64,000 nucleotides of DNA from Xanthostigma xanthostigma. Its lineage: Eukaryota > Arthropoda > Insecta > Raphidioptera > Raphidiidae. The notes beneath the pieces were generated by a model. It had not been told where the DNA came from. It saw nothing but the letters and a program-made list of their open reading frames with translations, and ran no database searches. Below, piece by piece: positions 11,514 to 23,947 of the stretch (within the stretch, counting starts at the first letter, position 1; each line of letters starts with the position of its first letter). A program made the position numbers and the translations under genes. The stretch is taken from the NCBI GenBank assembly GCA_963575645.1, contig OY754464.1, positions 70,034,948-70,098,947 on the forward strand, written 5' to 3'.

Positions 11514-12384
11514 TAATTAAGTAAAAGTTCGTTGGCGAGTTTCTAAAGATATTTTACTTAAAAAAAAATTGATATTACATCCAGTCTCGAGTGCATATAA
11601 TAATATAGAAATACATATACCTAGGTATTATAATATACTAATTTCTAAAAAAATAAAAAGCAGTGGAAAAACACATTAAAAATTAATAATGCCACTGATT
11701 CACCTTTACTACTTATAGTTTTGTTAGCGTTAGAATTTAGCTGTAAGCGAAAATTATGACGTATATATACAAGAGACACCGACATTTATAAATATGTGTG
11801 TATTAAATTGGCGGATGGCCGTTAATTTGCACAATTTGCATTAAAATTTATGTTTATAATGAACATAACGTAATGTATACCTTCATTCACCCAGTTCCAC
11901 GCCTACTATGAGACAATGAAGTATGACCTCGACAAATGAAACGCTATGCAGACTGATGCACTTTTGTTTTGTCTCGCGAAAGTGCGGTTCGACAGACAAG
12001 GGGTGGATATAAATAGGGAAAGGAAATGCCGTCGTAGACAATGACACTGATGAATATTTTCTAGACTACATTTGAGATTAGTTACCTAAATTAAATATTT
12101 TATTTTTGGTTCTAAAGCGTATAGGGCACGATTCTCATTACACATAATACTTTGATGAAAAAAAAGATTATTCGGGATAACGTTCATCTTTCATGTAACG
12201 TTTTTTTTAACTATTTTTGATCGTTCCCTCCACTACAACCGATTGCACTTAAATATTTTGACTCGTATAACTTAAAATTCACCAATCTCACGTTATTAAA
12301 GCATTGTCACAATTCGTTATAAAAATTACAAACTGGATACATAAACTACTATTTTTTTTTTTTTTTTGAATAAGTAACCAAATA
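11514..12384. other. Intergenic, no gene seen
   Basis: AT-rich, single-copy-looking DNA with no supportable ORF, RNA gene or repeat boundary. Confidence 0.4.
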
Positions 12385-13319
12385 CAGTAGAACGCCGATT
12401 GTCCGAATTAATTGGGACCGGGGTCGATTAGGATAATCGAGAATTCGAATAATCGGACATAGATTGGTAACAGCGTTGCCAGTTTTTTTTTGCCAAGTCG
12501 GGATTTTGGAACTCTTTGAGTGAAAACAGCGGGATTCTTTCGTCGAAAGCGGCACATAGTAAAAAAAAAGTATATAATCAGAAGTTTTCAAATACCTATT
12601 TATCTTTTTATTTGAATTAAAATTACGTTTACGTGACAATAGATAGCAAAAATAGCCATAGAAAATTTATTTTAATAAGAATATAATATTTTAAATCAGA
12701 TTTACCCTATCGTTAAAATATAGTTGAGTCTTATTCGTCTTCAGAATAAAAAAAAAAACAAAATCAAAAAAGTTTTATTCATTAGAAAAATATGGCGTTT
12801 CAAACAATAGTCTGTGGAGTGAGTGTTACAAATTGCAACTTTATACAATAAGAGAATAATTATTTATAAGAATTACTTATTCATGATATTTCTGTGAAGA
12901 TTTAACTTCTTTTAAAGTTATCCCCGAAAAGCGGGACTGAGCCTGTCCCGCGCGGGACATTTAATTTTGATTTAAAAATCGGGACGTCCCGCCAAAATCG
13001 GGACGTCTGGCAACGCTGATTGGTATTTGGTAATAAAGAAAAACGAACTGTCACACATAGAATAAACTTTATTAAGTTTAACAAACACAGTGACAAGTTC
13101 TACAATAACGCTCACTTGTAGCGTCAACACGGCAATTGTCCACTCGCATTTTTGTATTTTTGCGTCCCCACAAAACTTGTTTTTATTGAAAAATTACTTG
13201 GTTTTAATTTTTTATATTACGCTTGGGACCGATTCGGATAATAATTGGCGATTCGATTAATCGGCGTTCGGATAATCGGCGTTCGAATAATCGGCGTTCG
13301 GATAATCGGCGTTCTACTG
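12385..13319. mobile_element. pogo/Tigger-type MITE hosting a nested hAT MITE
   Basis: The left end cagtagaacgccgattgtcc follows TA (12383-12384). The right end, ggataatcggcgttctactg, is followed by TA (13320-13321). The CAGTAGAACGCC terminus and TA duplication fit pogo/Tigger-like elements. The right end carries about four tandem copies of gttcgg(g/a)ataatcggc, perhaps multiplied transposase-binding sites. Without the insert at 12471-13018 the element is about 0.38 kb and non-coding. Confidence 0.75.
12471..13018. mobile_element. hAT-type MITE nested in a pogo MITE
   Basis: Terminal inverted repeats cagcgttgccag and ctggcaacgctg, flanked by attggtaa and attggtat (7 of 8 bases alike). An 8-bp duplication is the hAT signature. 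The inside has 'tcgggattttgg'-like segments and no transposase. It inserted after the surrounding pogo-type MITE, which gives a relative date. Confidence 0.75.
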
Positions 13320-13629
13320 TAATGTTATTAATTCTTCATTGCTGTATAATTTGATACAGTAGCAGAACATTAAAAACTCTATTGTACATCTACTTGTAAT
13401 AATATTAGTTTTAAATATGATATGCATGCTTTGTTTCAAAGCAAGCAGATCATTGTGTTCCTTTCGTTTTTTGATAAAATAACAAATATTTTTTTCCGTT
13501 TGTAAATTCATTCCGGAAACATGCGGTATAATAACTAGGTAGGACAAGAGGTGCACGTGCCCAGGGCCCAGTCGAAAGGGGACCTCAGAAAAATCCCAGT
13601 AAGATCGAAAAAATTCGCAGTAGGTATAT

Positions 13630-13850
13630 TAAAAAAATTGGTTGTCTGTAAAGTCGGTTTACGGACGATAGTTTTACGTGATAACGTATTTCGTAATACA
13701 TAACCTAAATTTTAGTAGCTGTCAAACTTGGGCCGAAGCCTACTGCGTTCTCGCTTGCACGCGCAGGGTCAGGCGGAACGTTACACTTTTTCGTGCGTGC
13801 AGCTGGTGTTTCATCAATTTATAAGACGTTATCACGTCAAAAAACCGTAC
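13630..13850 (+). mobile_element. Copy of the recurrent 'TTGGTTGTCTGTAAAG' element
   Basis: Starts ttggttgtctgtaaagtcgg, has acgtgataacgta near that end, the gtcaggcggaacgttacac core, and ends tttcatcaatttataagacg followed by ttatcacgtcaaaaaa. The motif acgtgataacgt near one end and its inverse near the other form subterminal inverted repeats. Confidence 0.65.
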
Positions 13851-14636
13851 GTCTTTCAACGACTTTTTGGGAACCCGTCCGAGAACAGTAGATCACTTCC
13901 CCCCTCTCTACTACTGACCTAACAACATAACGGCTACAAAAAGAACAAGAAAAATACACGTAAAATAAAAATTGTTCGTAGAAATGAGTGGCAACATATG
14001 TAGCTAAAAAAAAATTAGCTCCCTCCAAAATTTGTTTTTCTGGTTTTATTATTGATTAAAACTATTATTTTGGGGAAATAAGTAGCTTTATTTAATTCAT
14101 AAAATATTTAGTGTCGGGGGGGCTCAGTGATGAGATCTTGCCTGGGTATAATTTACATAAATCTGTGACATTTTCAACATACCTTTTTGTCTTTTTGGGT
14201 TCAATCAACTGTGAAACAGTAACTGTCAAATATTTTTAAATGATTATTATTAATTTCATGCTACAGAACCGTGCCTTATTAAGAGCCGGCTTTCCCCTAC
14301 TGTGGGTTGTTGGAAATGTCAGCGAGATCGATTCGAGCGGAAGACAGAGTCTTTAAGTGACTATAAGTGCATCCATTGAGAATAACGCTGTATGGTTTTA
14401 TTTAGAGATGCTGTAAAAATAGACGCGGGTCATAATGGTTGGTTGAGTGCATTGAACGCACCGTGGCACTAGAAAAGAAAGTTTCAAGTTGTGGGTAGTA
14501 AATTGGTATATACTATACCTACCAGACATTCACGACTTACCCCGCATATATCGGTAAATCATAAGAGCAACTTGAATTCCCCCTTAAATTCTTCGTCTCA
14601 ATTCTATCACCATCAACTATAATCAGTTTCCGTTTT

Positions 14637-15178
14637 TTGACGTGATAACGTCTTATAAATTGAATCACCAATCTTATAAATTGATGAAACACCGGCTGCA
14701 TGCACGAAAAAGTGTAACGTTCCTAACGTTCCGCCTGACCCTGTGCGTGCTTTTCTCGAAAACGGCCCTAACGATTTGGATGAAATTTACTGAAAGGGGA
14801 TTTTGGTGGCAAAAAATCGTTTTAGCTAGGTCTCATCTCTCGAAAAAATCGTTTTCTTACAAATTTTATCATTATAAAAATCAATTTTTTGACGTATGAA
14901 AATACTTAAATATTGTAAGTAGGTTTTGGAATTTTATATAAACAATGAAACAATTGTTTTCAAAATATTATTACAGTTAATCTCTGAGACTTAAAATAAA
15001 TACGAAAGAAAGAAAGTTAAAAAAAAACAATTATTATTATAGGTGGTGAGTAATTTTAATAAATAAATTAACGTTCTGCCTGACCCTGTGCGTGATTATT
15101 AAATATGATATTCGAGCGGAATACGTTATCACGTAAAACTATCGTCCGTAAACCGACTTTACAGACAACCAATTTTTT
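14637..15178 (-). mobile_element. Long copy of the recurrent 'TTGGTTGTCTGTAAAG' element
   Basis: Both ends are present in minus orientation: gacgtgataacgtcttataa at about 14640 and ctttacagacaaccaatttt at about 15160. The core cctgaccctgtgcgtg occurs twice (about 14736 and 15073) and brackets extra internal DNA, so this is either a longer form or a copy with a duplicated core. It has no convincing ORF. Confidence 0.65.
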
Positions 15179-15199
15179 TCAACTCCATATTTCAGCATT

Positions 15200-15560
15200 G
15201 TAGTGAGTAATTTGGTAATGGCGCTTTCCTAAAAGAGTGAATAATGATCGTCGGGCTACATTGCTGATGAAAATTTGACCGTGGGCAACAAAAATTTGGA
15301 GAGCAAAAAAAAGGTCCTTTCATTTCCGCAACAAAAAGGTCTTTTTTAGTTTGTTGTGGCCCCTGCTATTTACTATTTTTAATTTTTTTTTTATGCGATA
15401 AATTATATTGGCAAACTATTTTCGCATTTAATAATCATTTATAAACTGCTTCGCGGGCCAGATAAAATTCTACTGCGGGCCTGAACTAAACGATCTTCTA
15501 GGACAGGGTTTGAGAATCATGATATGATTAGCAACCCGATCTGGCTTCGCCTGGATTTTT
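15200..15560. repeat. Degenerate hAT-like repeat fragment
   Basis: The text 'gcgggccagataaaattc' and 'gcgggcct', followed by 'cagggtttgagaatca', resembles the right half of hAT MITEs with CAGGGTTTGAGAA termini. The other end was not found with confidence. Confidence 0.3.
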
Positions 15561-15876
15561 ATAGATTGTTCTGTCGCAACCAGTCGCAACTTTTTTCTAT
15601 ACTAATATATTAAGCTGAAGAGTTTGTTTGTTTGGTAATTGGTTGAATGCGCTAATCTCAGAAACTACTGGTTCGAATTGAAAAAAAAAATGTTGGATAG
15701 CCCATTTATCGAGGAAGGCTATTATAGGCTATATAATATCACGCTACGACCAATTGGAGCGGAACATCAATGAAAAATGTTGCAAGATATGTATCTCAAA
15801 ATTAGTTCGTCCGACAAATATTATCAGGTGAAATGCTTTAACTAAATATTGCAATATTAGCGCGTCACGTTCACAA

Positions 15877-15949
15877 GCCCGGATAGCTTAGTCGGTAGAG
15901 CGTAAGACTCTTAATGCCAGAGTCTTGGGTTCAAGCCCCACGTCGGCGA
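15877..15949 (+). pseudogene. Degenerate tRNA-Lys(CUU)-like sequence
   Basis: Begins gcccggatagcttagtcggt with a good A box, an anticodon loop ctcttaa (CTT) and a B box ggttcaagcccc. The 5' and 3' thirds look like tRNA-Lys-CTT. But the anticodon stem (TAAGA against TGCCA) has three mismatches, and the acceptor stem is short by a G in gtcggcga. It is best read as a tRNA pseudogene or the head of a SINE rather than a working tRNA. Confidence 0.6.
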
Positions 15950-16229
15950 ATATATACTACTGAACGTTTTATAGCCAGACGGGTGTAGCAGTCTATTTTC
16001 CAGTGTAGAATACATACCCAGTGTGCTCTGTGTCACCGTACAAATATCTACTAAGGCAATATTGTCACAATATAACAAGAACAACTTATAAAAGTAATTC
16101 AATTTCAAACATATGAAAAAACTATAGTGAATTTTTAAGTGTCCGTCAAAGTGTTAAGAATCGATTTTCCTCTACTGTGCCAACAGAAGTTTTACTTCAA
16201 AAACCATTTTGAATACTTTCTTTATTGCA

Positions 16230-17185
16230 CAATTATATTAAAACTAGCTGCTACCCGCGACTCCGCACGCGATTAAGATGAAACGGGACAGCGACAACAG
16301 TAGTGGAGCCGGACCACATAAAAAAAACAATGTTTATACACTTTGATGTTTTCGCCAGCAGTTTTTGCGTACTATATAACATATATTCCGTGTGAATTTT
16401 AAAATCACCCCTATTTTACCCTCTTGCAGAAACGCTGAAATACGCAATCCTTTATTTCTTACCAAAAACCTAAATATGTATTTTCATATTCCTAACTTGA
16501 GAAATGATGGGTTCCCCATACAAACTTTCTTCCCCTATTTCACTCCCTTCAGTTTTTTTTTAAACATAAAATATTTTTAACAAAAAAATTGAACCGACTT
16601 CACACTAAAAAGTAAAAAATAATTGCGTATTGAAATGTTTTGGAGTCGGTGTCAGCCAAAATGCAATCTATTCCGAAAACTACACCGACTCCAAAACATT
16701 TCAATACGCAATTATTTTTTACTTTTTAGTGTGAAGTCGGTTCAATTTTTTGTTAAAAATATTTTATTTTTCTCTTTTTAGTGTTAATCTAACACTAAAA
16801 ATCGGTGAACATACATAAAAAACATTATGCGTTTTTTTGAAATTTGAGTTTCCCCTCGATTTCTCCGTATTCCACCATCAGATCCTGACTTGGTTCCGAT
16901 GGGACCACCTCTGAGGTGCGCTCTTTTGAATAAAAAAAAAAATTTGAAAATCGGTCCATAGGTAATTGACGGCGAAATCGGCGAACATACATAAAAAAAA
17001 TATATATACAGACGAACATAGAACCTCCTCCTTTTTGTTGAAGTCGGTTAAAAAGGTACCCTATGTCCTTCCTTCGGATGAAATGTATCTTCTTGCCAAA
17101 TTGTATCGAAATCTGTTCCGCGGTTTACGCGTGAAAGCGTAACAAACAAACAAACTCATGTTCGCATTTATATTAGTTAGGATAT
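16230..17185 (+). repeat. Dispersed arthropod repeat with nested foldback
   Basis: Starts near 'aaaactagctgctacccgcg' and ends near 'aacaaacaaactcatgttcg' plus 'atttatattagttaggat', the pattern of a very common insect dispersed repeat (non-autonomous, often ascribed to non-LTR elements). The tail 'gcggtttacgcgtgaaagcg' fits the same pattern. It is broken by a foldback at 16567-16766 and by the ggttcaatttttt/aagtcggtt motifs near 17040. Assignment to a clade is uncertain. Confidence 0.5.
16567..16766. repeat. Foldback MITE with ~85-bp arms
   Basis: Two nearly perfect inverted arms, centre near 16667, each containing ttgaaccgacttcacactaa and cattgcgtattg-type sequence or their complements. The loop is short (about 20-30 bp). 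Confidence 0.75.
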
Positions 17186-17642
17186 CTTGGGTCATCGGTG
17201 CTCAGGACAAAATTTTAATTCATACCTTAAAAAAATATTTAATATTGCAATTCTTCACTCTACGAATCACACTTCAGATCGGATTAATTATTAACTTTCC
17301 CTCGTATTGTTTTATACGAGAAAATTGATCATAGAAGATGAAGTCTTGAAAACATTTCTACCAACTGGTTTCTTTAATAAACATAAGTAAACACGTTTTG
17401 TTTTGGAAGTTTTTCGTGCTACTTCCCAGACATTCTCACAGTATACACACATGGCGTTTTTAGTAGTCGCTTCGCACTTGACACACATTTTGTCAGTAAT
17501 TCTTCCGACGATAGTTTAATATACAGAGTGTTTCTTCATTTTCGAAAGAGTACAGTGATAACTCGCATAAGTATGCGCTTCTCTGAAGTTATTTTTTTCC
17601 GCTATTTCTTTCCTACTCCCAGATCTTTATTATTTTATTTTT

Positions 17643-17800
17643 AACTTCCCGCTTTAAAAAAAAAAAAAAATTTTTTCAAAAATCGGGAAGTTATTGGCTT
17701 CACCCAGATTTTCGAAAATCGAGTTTTCGTCAGATCTCGACGTTTTGAGGTCCTAGGAAGCTATTGAAACTATTTTGGCGATGATGTCCGTAGGGCTGTA

Positions 17801-17831
<31 letters not shown>

Positions 17832-18400
17832 ATGTATGTAAACCTTTTATATCTTTTGAACGGAGTGTCCGACTGAAACGCGGTTTGCGGCATCTGACGT
17901 GATCTTGGTGAACTTAGACTTCCTAAAAATTTGAAACGGTTCGACCCAAAAATTTTTGAGAAATCTTAAAAAACAAGTTTCAAAAATTTTTAAAAATTTG
18001 TTTTTGAAAAATATTTTCTAAACTACTAAACCGATTAATTCCAAAATCTAATCAGCTCTTCTCCTTAACAAACTGCGTCGATTTCCGCAAACCGCATCAA
18101 AATAGGTTCATTTGTTCACGAGATACCGTGAACGAAAAATTTGTAAAAAAGTGTTTTTTTTAAATTGCTCGTAAAATTCCTATGAGATCGATTTTTCTGT
18201 AATAAATTACTTTTTTAGGTTAAAAAATTGCGTCGACTGCCGCAAATCGCATCAAAATCGGTTCATTTGTTCATGAGATATCGTGAACGAAAATTTCGTA
18301 ACAAAGTGTTTTTTTTTTTGAGCTCGAAGAGCTAAAAATAAACTTCTTGCTATATTTTATATATTTTTGAGCGTTTTGAACTCGAAAATAGCGGGAAGTT
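17643..18400. mobile_element. Element with AACTTCCCGC termini
   Basis: Inverted ends aacttcccgct and agcgggaagtt. The inside contains 'cgggaagttattggcttcac', a (TG)n microsatellite at about 17799-17840, and two direct copies of a ~90-bp block (about 18065-18155 and 18227-18318) with the core cgcatcaaaat(a/c)ggttc. There is no transposase ORF. The family is unknown to me; the layout fits a non-autonomous DNA transposon. Confidence 0.55.
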
Positions 18401-18959
18401 ACAGGGATGGCCTGCAGGGTCAAACTTCCTTTCAAATTTTTTTGACACTGATTTTCCTTCACTTTTGCTAGTGTCAACATCAATTTCGTGATAACGCTGG
18501 TTTTGACAAGACCTTCATCTTAACTTGAATGAAGTCTATAAATAGCAAAACAGGCAGACAGACAAAAATTCTTTATAGGTGTTCTCCCGTATGAGTATAA
18601 CATCTATGTATGTAAAATTCCCGTGTCACAATTTTGGCCTGGCTAATCTCCGAAACCACTGAACAGATTTTAATGAAATTTTGTAAATGTGTCTTGCTTG
18701 GTGCAACTTAGGCTATAGGATAGTTTTTATTAATTTTTTTGTACAAAATTACGGTATTTTCTCAAAAAACCTGTTTGTTTGCTTCTTAACTAATTTACAT
18801 ATGTAAAAAATAAACAAAACTTTTTAAGTACCAAATAGTGACATCTATCTGTTAGAACTCGCAATTTGCTCAAAGCTATTAGTTTAGAAGCAAATGTGGT
18901 ATTATTAATTCTACGTCACATGTGCTTTATAGTAAACACAGAAGCAAACACACAACGGT

Positions 18960-19110
18960 TTTAGTACCAAATAGCGACATCTGTACACCGTACACATTTT
19001 TAAAACTGCAAAATGATTGCTTCATACAGACCTTGCCCTAAAAGTTGCTGGTCTAGTGTGCAAAAGCGGGCAAGTTGCAGGTTTGTGCTTGTTATACGTG
19101 TGCGCGGTCT
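18960..19110. repeat. Fragment related to the 40605-41267 element
   Basis: The stretch with 'gcaagttgcaggtttgtgct' and 'gtgtgcgcggtctttta' matches the right end of the element at 40605-41267. Only this end is seen, so it is a truncated copy. Confidence 0.45.
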
Positions 19111-19626
19111 TTTAGGTTTTAAGAAAATGGCTGACAAACATCAAAGTGCCGTAAGTGACTCGATCATATTCTTATATGCTGCGGCTTGGGAGATCCGGGG
19201 CCCTTGAAGTCCCTGTGGAGGATGCAACACACTGTATAATGCATCTATTAGTTGTCTGTAAGAAGAGATGTCTGCGAATAAACACAATTAAGGCTATTTT
19301 ACACACAATAGGTGTGTACTTAATCATTTAAATAACTTATAATACAATGATGATGAACTCGTATTTAGCTACTACAATTTACTGTCAACTCCACATTACA
19401 AATAAATTATTTTGTTTTCTCCAACGTCAATGTTTCTATAAGGTGAACGGACGAAAAGAATATTATCCAAATAAAGAATACATGCATTTTGAATCAAGAC
19501 AAGTGTTCACTAAGATTGTAAAAAATGCCATCGACCAAACTTAGGCCGCAAAAGGCACTTTCCTACTGTTTTTATAAGCATTAAATTCCACGAAATTTGG
19601 ATTGATGCTTAAAAATTTCAAAAAAT

Positions 19627-19975
19627 GGTTGTCTGTAAAGTCGGTTTACGGACGATAGTTTTACGTGATAACGTATTCCGCTCGAATATCATATTTAATA
19701 ATCACGAACAGGGTCAGGCGGAACGTTAGGAACGTTACACTTTTTCGTGCATGCAGCCGGTGTTTCATCTTTTTATATTGACGTGATTCATCAATTTATA
19801 AGACGTTATCACGTTAAAAAAAAAATTGGTTGTCTGTAAAGTCGGTTTACGGACGATAGTTTTACGTGATAACGTATTCCGCTCGAATATCATATTTAAT
19901 AATACATGTTACAGGCGGAACGTTACACTTTTTCGTGCGTGCAGCTGGTGTTTCATCAATTTATAAGACGTTAAG
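19627..19975 (+). mobile_element. Two tandem copies of the recurrent 'TTGGTTGTCTGTAAAG' element
   Basis: Two head-to-tail copies (about 19627-19817 and 19829-19975). Each starts ttggttgtctgtaaagtcgg and carries acgtgataacgtattccgct, then the gcggaacgtta core, then the tttcatcaatttataagacg end. The second has lost part of the core. This arrangement suggests insertion into or beside an earlier copy, or rolling duplication. Confidence 0.7.
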
Positions 19976-20607
19976 TTAAAGTTTGTTCAGTACAATTAAT
20001 TAATGTTAAAAATACATAGATTTAGCTTGGTTTTAGAAATCTATTTTTTCTGTTAAACAAATGCTATTTTTGTCATTTCTATCTGTTTTTAAAACTTTAT
20101 TTGTAAAATATTTGTAAATGAATTAATAGAACATTATATTTGTAATTTAACGACTACAGTTTTGAAACCTATGCCAATAACGAAATACTGGAATAATACT
20201 TGCGTGAAATAATATGAGTTATTCAATTTTCATGACTCATTCTGCGATTTATCCGTATATAGGTAAAAGTTTAGAAAAACACGTAATTTTCTGATTCACC
20301 TTCTTTGTGTTACGGTAGGATAACGTAATTGTCAATTAGCGATTTATTAAGACTTCTGAGACGAATTCGTAACGCTTGAAAAAAATTATACAGTCAAAAA
20401 ATTTCGACTCGGGTGATTTAAGTAGTGATCGAGACTATATGGGGGCAGGGGCGCCGACTTTTAGAAAATTGATGACTCGTTTAAAAACTGGCGAGGTGCG
20501 AGAAATGCACACTGGCCGTTATAAATATCCAACATAATCGTGAAAACCGCATCTAAATCCGTCGAGTAGAATTCAAATACCTATAAGAAATAAGTATACT
20601 TTCCAAC

Positions 20608-20840
20608 AATGTCTCTGTCGGGATTTAAACCCGAAACTTCCACTATCGCGGCGGATGACTTAATCAGTCTACAATAAAATATCACAACAATCCATCATTC
20701 TCAAAATAAAGCCTATTTGCAACTGTATATTCTTTAGAGAACGATTGATTATTCTGATATTATGTCATTGAAGACTAATTGATTAAGTCATCCGCCGCGA
20801 TAGTGGAAGTTTCGGGTTTAAGTCCCGACAGCGACGTTGT
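20608..20840. repeat. Head-to-head tRNA-derived SINE-like palindrome
   Basis: The right arm reads taagtcatccgccgcgatag then 'gtttcgggtttaagtcccga', with a B-box-like segment; the left arm is its reverse complement. Two oppositely oriented copies of a tRNA-derived sequence flank a ~100-bp AT-rich core. The A box is poor, so the copies are probably not functional tRNA genes. Confidence 0.5.
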
Positions 20841-21398
20841 CGGGAAGTAAATTTTTTTTATATACTTAGTTGTAACAATGTGTATTTCATACAACAATAC
20901 TACAGTAATCGACTTATCGTATTTTGAGGAACTACAGTTTTCATGTCTATATGGTCAGTTGAAATTATTGTTAAAATATAATAATTGTAGGTACCTAACA
21001 TTTGACAAGCTCCGTAAAGCTACCAGTGTAAAATGGGCAGAATCCAATAATTTTTGGCTTAAAATTTAGTGCTATTTTGGTGCTGCATTCGCGAATTTAG
21101 TGCACTTTATAGTACTGACTAATTAACAGGCACGCTAACTTTTAATTAAGTTATTATTGCATTGATAGAATATCGTAATAAATATTAACAGATGAACCCA
21201 GTTAATACGTCATCAATTAGTGCTCAAAAAGTGCTACCTATGCAGAAAATAAAAAAAAAGTTCACGATAACGAACGATACGTCAAAAAATATTTTTTTTT
21301 TATTTTTCAAGACCTAACACAGCTAGCTTAATACTAACAGAACATGCAAAAATGGAAAAGAGCATGCAAAAATGTACGGAATCGAATAATTTTTGGCT

Positions 21399-21557
21399 AT
21401 TATTAATAATATTCATTTTTACAATTTTGTCTTAAAACCAAACAAAGTAGAAACTAATGTAATGAAATTTTTAAAAAATTTTTAAAAATTTCATTACATT
21501 AGTTTCTACTTTGTTTGGTTTTAAGACAAAATTGTAAAAATGAATATTATTAATAAT
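21399..21557. repeat. Near-perfect palindrome with ~79-bp arms
   Basis: The two arms, which meet with almost no spacer at about 21478, contain gtcttaaaaccaaacaaagt and its exact complement. The symmetry is so good that any transcript would be a fully paired hairpin. Confidence 0.8.
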
Positions 21558-22199
21558 AATACAAATAAAAAGTACATGTCTATCTATCTTTAACTGCGAA
21601 TATCTCGAAAACCAATGACTTTACAACAAACTAACAAGTGTACATTATTGACTTAGAAAATATCAAAAAAATTAAAATTATAGTCAAAATTAAAATTTAG
21701 ACAGCGGCGTAACATTTAGAAGGGGTACAAGCATTACTTACTCCTGCCGTACGCCACTGGTAGAGCGTACTGAACTAATTTTTTTATTGTTAGGTGCATT
21801 TTATGATATTTAACAAGTGTGCCGATTTGAGTAAAATTATACGGTGTATTAAAAAAATTATGGAATAATTTTTCAGTTTTCAACTTCAACACCCTGTATT
21901 TCGGGAACGAGTAACATTTTATCTAAGCATATTTCGCTTAATCGTTTTATTTTGAATTGGAGAATCTGCGGTTGTTCTATGTCCCATTCTTAATGGGACA
22001 CCCTGTGTAGTACTGACTAATTAACAATTATGCTAACTTTTAATTAAGTTATCATTGCATTTATAGAATATCGTAATAAATTTATTGGACGAAATCGCAT
22101 AACTTTTAATTATTATTATTATTATTATGGGTGCTCTGCACACACTATTTATTGGTGTTAGATTCCCTGAGTACCGACGGAGTCGGCGCCCCTGATAGA

Positions 22200-23131
22200 G
22201 ATGCAGATTTTCTTTATGTCACCACTCACCATGCGCCAGAGATATTGTAAATTATAGCCACTCGACAACTGATCAGCAGAAATTATTGGTCCGGGCCAGA
22301 TTTATCAGACAGCACCACATAATGTGTACTGATGTCTAACCAAACGCGAGATATTTTAAATTTCATAATTCAGAAAGTTGGATATTGTTTAATCGCTTTA
22401 TATTGCGAAGATCTAATTAAAAATTAACTTATAGCTATACGGTCCAGTTTGATCCGGATGCAAATCTATATTTTTCGCATATTGCTCACCCCTTTCTGTA
22501 GCAGTGTGATAATATTATGTAACCTGTGTTACTCCTGAAAGCATGGACTATTTCTCACTAGAAGAATTATGTAAATCAGTTTAGGGTTACATATAGATAC
22601 AGACACAAACATCTTTTATTTATTACTCATTTATAGTATTACTAGACTCAAAACCTTTCGAAAAGAAATTATTTTTTTCAAAGTAATGGAAACGTCATAT
22701 TTCTAGAATTTAAATGACTTACATTTGTATAATTACTTTCATTTCAGTCGTTTATAACAAACATTATTATTTATACTTAAGTATTACTCATGCAAACAGC
22801 TATGCTAATGCAATTATAGGTATATCCGGCGAGTGATCTTAAAGCAAATAAATTCATTTTCTTCAATGAAAATATAGACAAATTAACAACATGAAAACAC
22901 TTTATAGTTTATCTGATTATTTTGTCGCGATAAATAAGTACTTCCGCTGTACTTAAAAAACATTTTAAATGTGTAACCCAGGGTTGTACAGACCGTGGCC
23001 CGCGGGCCGCATGCGGCTTGCTGTAGACGTACGTGGGACCCGCCAGCAACCCCGAAAATGAGCTGTTGACAGTTGTAGCTTCTACCACTGCAAATTGATA
23101 AAAACGCGAATAAAGTATTGCGAACAAATAT
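22200..23131. other. Intergenic, one hAT-like end, no gene
   Basis: Mostly unremarkable AT-rich DNA. At about 22980 'cagggttgtacagaccgtgg' followed by cccgcgggccgcatgcgg looks like one terminus of a hAT MITE; its partner end was not found. Confidence 0.35.
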
Positions 23132-23947
23132 ACCAAGATCCCAGACCCGCCAGACCTACATCATTTCAGTATTGCTCAGATTTTATCAGTAAATGTACAA
23201 TATTTAATTAAAAACTTATGCCAATTTGCTAACTTGAAAGCGGGGTCCTTTTAGGGATAACAGGTTCTTAAGGTACCTATACATAAATCACGTGGTTATC
23301 TACGTACGCAATGGCATTATGTATCCATATGAGTGCGAGTGAGAGCATTAGATGATTTTTTTTGACAGCTTCATGAAATTTATAGTCAGAGTGCCCGTCG
23401 GCAAAAATTTTATTGACACATACTCTCTCCAAACTTTGTATATGGCTTCATTAGGCCTAGTCTGACACCTATTTCCTCTATGACTTTTCTTGATTTTGAG
23501 GCGTTTTCCTTCTAAATTTTCCGAAGAATGTCGTTTTGACGACATGTAAAAATTTATAGATACTGTTTGTTTTTTAATTGGATAGCTTAAAAACTTCGAC
23601 CAAAACGCTAAAATAATGTTCTCTGACAAATAACATGAACCATTTAAAATATCTGACACCTCGAATATGTCGAACATATTCGAGGTGTCAGACATTTTAT
23701 GAAGCTGTAAAGAAAAGATCATGGAATGCTCCAACTTGCACTTTTTATGCATATATATTGCATAATATCATCGCGTACGTATAAGTAAGCACGTGTTTTA
23801 TAGTGCCTTAAGAACCTATTATCCCTAAAAGGCCCCCACTTTCAAGCTAGCAAATTGGCATACGTTTTAACTAAATATTTGTACATTTACTGATAAAATC
23901 CTAGCAGTACTGAAGTGACATAGGTCTGACGGATCTGGGATCTTGGT
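23132..23947. mobile_element. Foldback element, copy A (CCAAGATCCCAGA termini)
   Basis: Inverted ends accaagatcccagacccgcc and tctgggatcttggt, followed inward by mirrored segments such as caatttgctaacttgaaagc and its complement. A 134-codon minus-strand frame at 23348-23752 lies inside but has no recognisable domain, and in the second copy at 62980-63510 the corresponding DNA is missing. I treat it as chance. Confidence 0.7.

Larger units (their letters stand above)
20446..22194. mobile_element. Possible element with CAGGGGCGCCGAC termini
   Basis: caggggcgccgac at 20446 and gtcggcgcccctg ending at 22194 are exact 13-bp inverted ends. No matching 8-bp target duplication is seen (tatggggg against atagagat), so this pairing may be accidental. 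A related 'cagggcgccgact' occurs at about 49578. Inside lie a tRNA-like palindrome, a perfect palindrome and a ~75-bp direct repeat (about 21111-21185 and 22013-22085). Confidence 0.4.

Noticed and set aside
15877..15949. Functional tRNA-Lys gene
   Set aside because: Anticodon stem has three mismatches and the acceptor end lacks a base; it is a pseudogene or SINE head.
23348..23752. 134-codon minus-strand frame
   Set aside because: Lies within a foldback element, has no recognisable domain, and the matching segment is absent from the second copy of the element.
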